Assembly (NCBI RefSeq): GCF_014639275.1
Contig: NZ_BMFW01000002.1
Coordinates: 487 to 64,486 of the forward strand
DNA: 64,000 nt
Reading direction: 5' to 3'
Source of the DNA: Arthrobacter liuii
GTDB lineage: Bacteria; Actinomycetota; Actinomycetes; Actinomycetales; Micrococcaceae
Both the position numbers and the translations under genes were made by a program. Within the stretch, counting starts at the first letter, position 1; the number at the start of each line of letters is the position of its first letter. Of the stretch, positions 61,253-64,000 are shown in pieces. The notes under the pieces are model-generated. The model worked only from the letters and a program-made list of their open reading frames with translations, did not search any database and was not told the DNA's origin.

Positions 61253-61337
61253 AGTTGGTCATCATGGTGCAGCAGAGCGCCGCCGAACTACAGCATCCGC
61301 GCCAGCGGCCAGTAAATGAGCTTTCGAAAGGGACCCC

Positions 61338-62741
61338 ATGGTCAACACAGCCCAGAAGGCTTCGGCCGCAGCCACTTCCCAGGACGGCGGCAAGTCCCGC
61401 GTTGCCCTTGTCGGCACCGGCGGCCGTTCCGAGATGTACATCCGCGCCATCTTCGGCAAGCACGCTGACACCGCTGAGCTGGTGGCGTTCTCCGACGTGA
61501 ACCCCGGCCGGGTGCAGTTCTACCAGAAGCTCATCCAGGAACTGGGTGCTGCAGGGCCCGTCGCGTCGTTTGCCCCTGCCGACCTCACCGCTTTCATCCA
61601 GGCCAACAATATTGACCGGGTCATCGTCACCACGCCGGACTACACCCACGCCGACTTCATCGTGGAGGGACTCCGCGCCGGTGCGGACGTCGTCGTCGAA
61701 AAGCCCCTGACCATTGACGCCGAGGGCTGCCGCCGGATCACCCAGGCCGTGCACGAAACCGGCCGGAACGTGGTGGTCACGTTCAATTACCGCTACTCGC
61801 CGCGCAACAGCGCCCTCAAGGAGATCATCCAGGGCGGCGTGATCGGCAAGGTTACGTCCATCGACTTCAGCTGGGTCCTGGACACCGTCCACGGCGCGGA
61901 CTACTTCCGCCGCTGGCACCGCGAGAAGAAGAACTCCGGCGGCCTGCTCATCCACAAGGCGTCCCATCACTTCGACCTGGTCAACTGGTGGATCGACGAC
62001 GTCCCCGAGCGCGTCTTCGCCTCCGGCGGCCTGAAGTTCTACGGCGACAAGAACGCTGCCGAACGCGGACTGGGCCCGCGCCCGGAACGCGGAACGCCCG
62101 ACGCCGGTGCGCCCGCCACCCAAAAGGACCCCTTCGCGCTTGACCTGAGGGAGGACGAGCGGCTCAAAGCGCTGTTCCTGGACAACGAACACTACGACGG
62201 CTACCGCCGCGACCAGGACGTCTTCACTGGCGGCATCACCATCGAGGACAACCTGGCGCTGGTGGTGGAGTACCAGGGCGGCCCCCGCCTGAGCTACTCA
62301 CTGAACGCGCACAGCCCATGGGAGGGCTACCGGGTGGCGGTCAACGGCACCGGGGGCCGGGCCGAGCTTGAAGTGGTGGAGCGCGCAGCGGTGCTGCACA
62401 GCACCGACAAAAAGACCGTGGTGGACCCTTCCGCGACACCGGTTGAGGAAGAAGACGCCGTGCGCCGCAACGGCGAGCGCCTGGTGGTCCAGCGCCACTG
62501 GGAGGCCGCCTACGAGGTGCCCATCGTCAACGGCGAGGGCGGCCACGGCGGCGGCGACGAACTGCTGCTCTCGGACCTCTTCAACGGACCGGGCGAGGAT
62601 CCGCTGGGCCGTCCCTCCGGCTACCTGGACGGGCTGCGTTCGGTGTCCGTGGGCATCGCCGGCAACCGCTCCCTCGAAACGTCCCTCCCCGTGCGCGTCG
62701 AGGACCTGGACCTCGGCGTCGACCTTCGCCGCGGCAAGTAA
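61338..62741 (+). CDS. Gfo/Idh/MocA family oxidoreductase
   Basis: 467 residues. NAD(P)-binding N terminus (SRVALVGTGGRSEMYIRAIF), the EKP motif in VVVEKPLTIDAEG with the catalytic Lys, and FNYRYSPRNSALKEII in the second domain; HKASHHFDLVNWW is near the active site. Family members oxidise sugars or inositols. Longer than the usual 330-390. First gene after the LacI operators, with AAAGGG upstream; probably one operon with the epimerase and dehydratase genes. Confidence 0.9.
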   Translation: MVNTAQKASAAATSQDGGKSRVALVGTGGRSEMYIRAIFGKHADTAELVAFSDVNPGRVQFYQKLIQELGAAGPVASFAPADLTAFIQANNIDRVIVTTPDYTHADFIVEGLRAGADVVVEKPLTIDAEGCRRITQAVHETGRNVVVTFNYRYSPRNSALKEIIQGGVIGKVTSIDFSWVLDTVHGADYFRRWHREKKNSGGLLIHKASHHFDLVNWWIDDVPERVFASGGLKFYGDKNAAERGLGPRPERGTPDAGAPATQKDPFALDLREDERLKALFLDNEHYDGYRRDQDVFTGGITIEDNLALVVEYQGGPRLSYSLNAHSPWEGYRVAVNGTGGRAELEVVERAAVLHSTDKKTVVDPSATPVEEEDAVRRNGERLVVQRHWEAAYEVPIVNGEGGHGGGDELLLSDLFNGPGEDPLGRPSGYLDGLRSVSVGIAGNRSLETSLPVRVEDLDLGVDLRRGK

Positions 62742-62750
62742 GGACGCACC

Positions 62751-63716
62751 ATGAGCAGGATCTTTGTCACCGGCGGCTCCGGCCGGCTGGGCCGCAGCGT
62801 GGTGGCCGGGCTTGCCCGGGCCGGCCATGAGGTGGTCTCGGTAGACCGCGACGCCGCGCCCGCCGACCAGCTGCCGGCCGGCGTCGTCCAGGAAACCGCT
62901 GACCTCCTTGCCCCCGGCGAGGCACTGCGCCTCATCCGGGAGGCAAGGCCCGACGCCGTCATCCACCTCGCGGCGATTGCCGTACCGTTCAGCGCGCCGG
63001 AGGACGTCATTTTCGGCACCAACACCCGGCTCGCCTTCGCCGTGATCAGCGCGGCGACGGAGGTGGGTGTCCCGAAAATCGTCACCGCCAGCAGCCCCAC
63101 CGTCCTTGGCTATGGGTGTCCGGCGGGCTGGTTGCCGCCGTCGTTCCCGCTGGATGAGCGGACCCCGCCGAGGCCCTGGAACGCCTACGCCCTGTCCAAG
63201 CACATTGCGGAACAGACGGTGCAGATGTTCGCCACCGCCCAGGGGGAGAAGATCCGCTATGCGGCGTTCCGCCCCTGCTTCGTGATTTCCCCGGAGGAGT
63301 GGGAAGGCGCCCCCACCCAGCAGGGCCATACCCTCGCCGAACGCCTCGCCGACCCCGCCCTCTCCGCACCCGCATTGTTCAACTACGTGGACGCCCGGGA
63401 CGTGGCGGACTTCCTGGACCTGCTGCTGCAGAAAATGGAGTCCATTCCGAACGGCGAGACGTTCTTCGTGGGCGCGGCGGACGCTCTGGCTACGGCACCC
63501 CTGGCGGAACTGCTGCCCACGTTCCTGCCGGGAAGCGAAGCGCTCAGCGCAGGCCTCACCGGCACCAGCCCAGCCTTTTCCATCGCCAAGGCCCAGGAAC
63601 TCCTGGGCTGGCAGCCCAAGCGCACCTGGCGCACTGAACTGAAGTCCCATCACAACCTCAACGACGAGGCCTCCGCGCTGGTCAATGCCGGCAGCGGGGG
63701 CAAGGAGACACCATGA
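62751..63716 (+). CDS. NAD-dependent epimerase/dehydratase family protein (possible uronate/aldose dehydrogenase)
   Basis: 321 residues. Extended SDR: cofactor loop FVTGGSGRLGRSVV, VIHLAAIAVPF, a Ser in TASSPTVLGYG and the catalytic YALSK. It starts 9 bp after the oxidoreductase stop with AAGGA upstream. The next gene encodes 5-dehydro-4-deoxyglucarate dehydratase, so a role in uronate or aldarate catabolism is likely, but the substrate is inferred from context only. Confidence 0.85.
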   Translation: MSRIFVTGGSGRLGRSVVAGLARAGHEVVSVDRDAAPADQLPAGVVQETADLLAPGEALRLIREARPDAVIHLAAIAVPFSAPEDVIFGTNTRLAFAVISAATEVGVPKIVTASSPTVLGYGCPAGWLPPSFPLDERTPPRPWNAYALSKHIAEQTVQMFATAQGEKIRYAAFRPCFVISPEEWEGAPTQQGHTLAERLADPALSAPALFNYVDARDVADFLDLLLQKMESIPNGETFFVGAADALATAPLAELLPTFLPGSEALSAGLTGTSPAFSIAKAQELLGWQPKRTWRTELKSHHNLNDEASALVNAGSGGKETP

Positions 63717-64000
63717 AATTCGACGGCGTACTGTTCTTCCCCGTCACTCCGTTCACGGCCCAAGGCGCCGTAGACGTGGACCTGCTCAAGGAGCACATCG
63801 GCTCCCGCCTGCCCTTCGGTCCAGGCGGAGTCTTCCCCGCCTGCGGCACCGGTGAATTCCATGCCCTCAGCATCGAGGAGGTCCGCACCGTGGTGGCGGC
63901 CGCCGTCGAGGTTGTGGCCGGCAAGGTTCCTGTGGTGGCAGGTGCCGGCGGACCGCTGGGCCACGCCCTCGCCGCCGCCCGTGCCGCCGAGGAAGCCGGC
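63713..64000 (+). CDS. 5-dehydro-4-deoxyglucarate dehydratase-like (DapA superfamily), 5' part only
   Basis: First 96 codons; the rest lies beyond the right edge. MKFDGVLFFPVTPFTAQGAV and the phosphate/carboxylate-binding region GGVFPACGTGEFHALSIEE match KDG-dehydratase members of the dihydrodipicolinate synthase family (GTGEF in place of GTTGE of DapA). It would convert 5-dehydro-4-deoxyglucarate to 2,5-dioxopentanoate. ATGA overlap with the epimerase stop shows operon membership. Confidence 0.85.
   Translation, partial: MKFDGVLFFPVTPFTAQGAVDVDLLKEHIGSRLPFGPGGVFPACGTGEFHALSIEEVRTVVAAAVEVVAGKVPVVAGAGGPLGHALAAARAAEEAG

Larger units (their letters stand above)
60985..61337. other. Divergent regulatory region between LacI and the sugar-acid operon
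   Basis: 353 bp without a gene. It holds three LacI-box-like sequences (61092-61103, 61160-61171, 61231-61252). TTGACG (61190-61195) followed after 18 bp by TAGAAC is a possible rightward promoter, so the strongest box lies just downstream of the expected start point. Confidence 0.65.

Overview
The window is high-GC chromosomal DNA, densely packed on both strands. The protein families and gene order point to an actinobacterium of the Micrococcaceae, most like Arthrobacter or Pseudarthrobacter. The markers are the homodimeric aceE type, a GlxR-like Crp, a MarP-like protease, the actinobacterial helicase/secretion neighbourhood around a Tad locus, the TrkA/TrkH pair, and many starts with a TANNNT box 6-8 nt upstream that suggest leaderless mRNAs. 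The species is an inference. No phage, IS element, CRISPR array or rRNA was seen; there is one tRNA (Pro, CGG).

Layout. 0-8 kb: the 5' part of aceE (runs off the left edge), a short-chain dehydrogenase, a sterol-carrier-like protein with a type II asparaginase, a membrane-anchored molybdopterin oxidoreductase, and purD-purC. 7.9-9.6 kb: a GTG-started HTH/TPR regulator facing a 75-residue secreted precursor that carries the octapeptide IGNWPDPA twice, the second copy at the very C terminus. This looks like a two-gene peptide-pheromone (RRNPP-like) circuit and is the most interesting item in the window. 9.6-17 kb: tRNA-Pro, a heterodimeric ABC exporter, a metallophosphoesterase and a class A penicillin-binding protein. 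17-24.6 kb: DUF4177, RidA and NUDIX genes, then an arabinan/arabinoside module (LacI regulator, palindromic operator, CUT1 ABC transporter without its ATPase, GH51 arabinofuranosidase).

24.6-36.3 kb: GlxR-like regulator, MarP-like protease, aroQ, a truncated LacI remnant beside a hairpin repeat, a DeoR regulator, acetyl-CoA synthetase with a possible Crp site upstream, an unrecognised membrane protein, nth, a CoA-type NUDIX hydrolase, a YegP-like protein and a family A polymerase without a flap nuclease. 36.3-44.3 kb: a Tad/Flp pilus-like operon (CpaE-like, TadA, TadB, TadC, pilin-like, TadE, TadG-like), six of the seven genes overlapping or tightly packed, converging on a DEAH helicase of the MrfA type. 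44.4-54.4 kb: GNAT enzyme, trhO, two related lipoproteins, a class I methyltransferase, topA, an SseB-like protein, Ppx/GppA, proC. 54.4-58.5 kb: TrkA/TrkH potassium uptake, AcuC-type deacetylase, an ArsR-type regulator with a long tail. 58.5-64 kb: a second copy of the hairpin repeat, an FMN 2-hydroxyacid dehydrogenase, and a LacI regulator facing an oxidoreductase, an epimerase and a 5-dehydro-4-deoxyglucarate dehydratase (cut by the right edge), which looks like sugar-acid catabolism.

All functions are read from sequence motifs and family knowledge; no database search was run.
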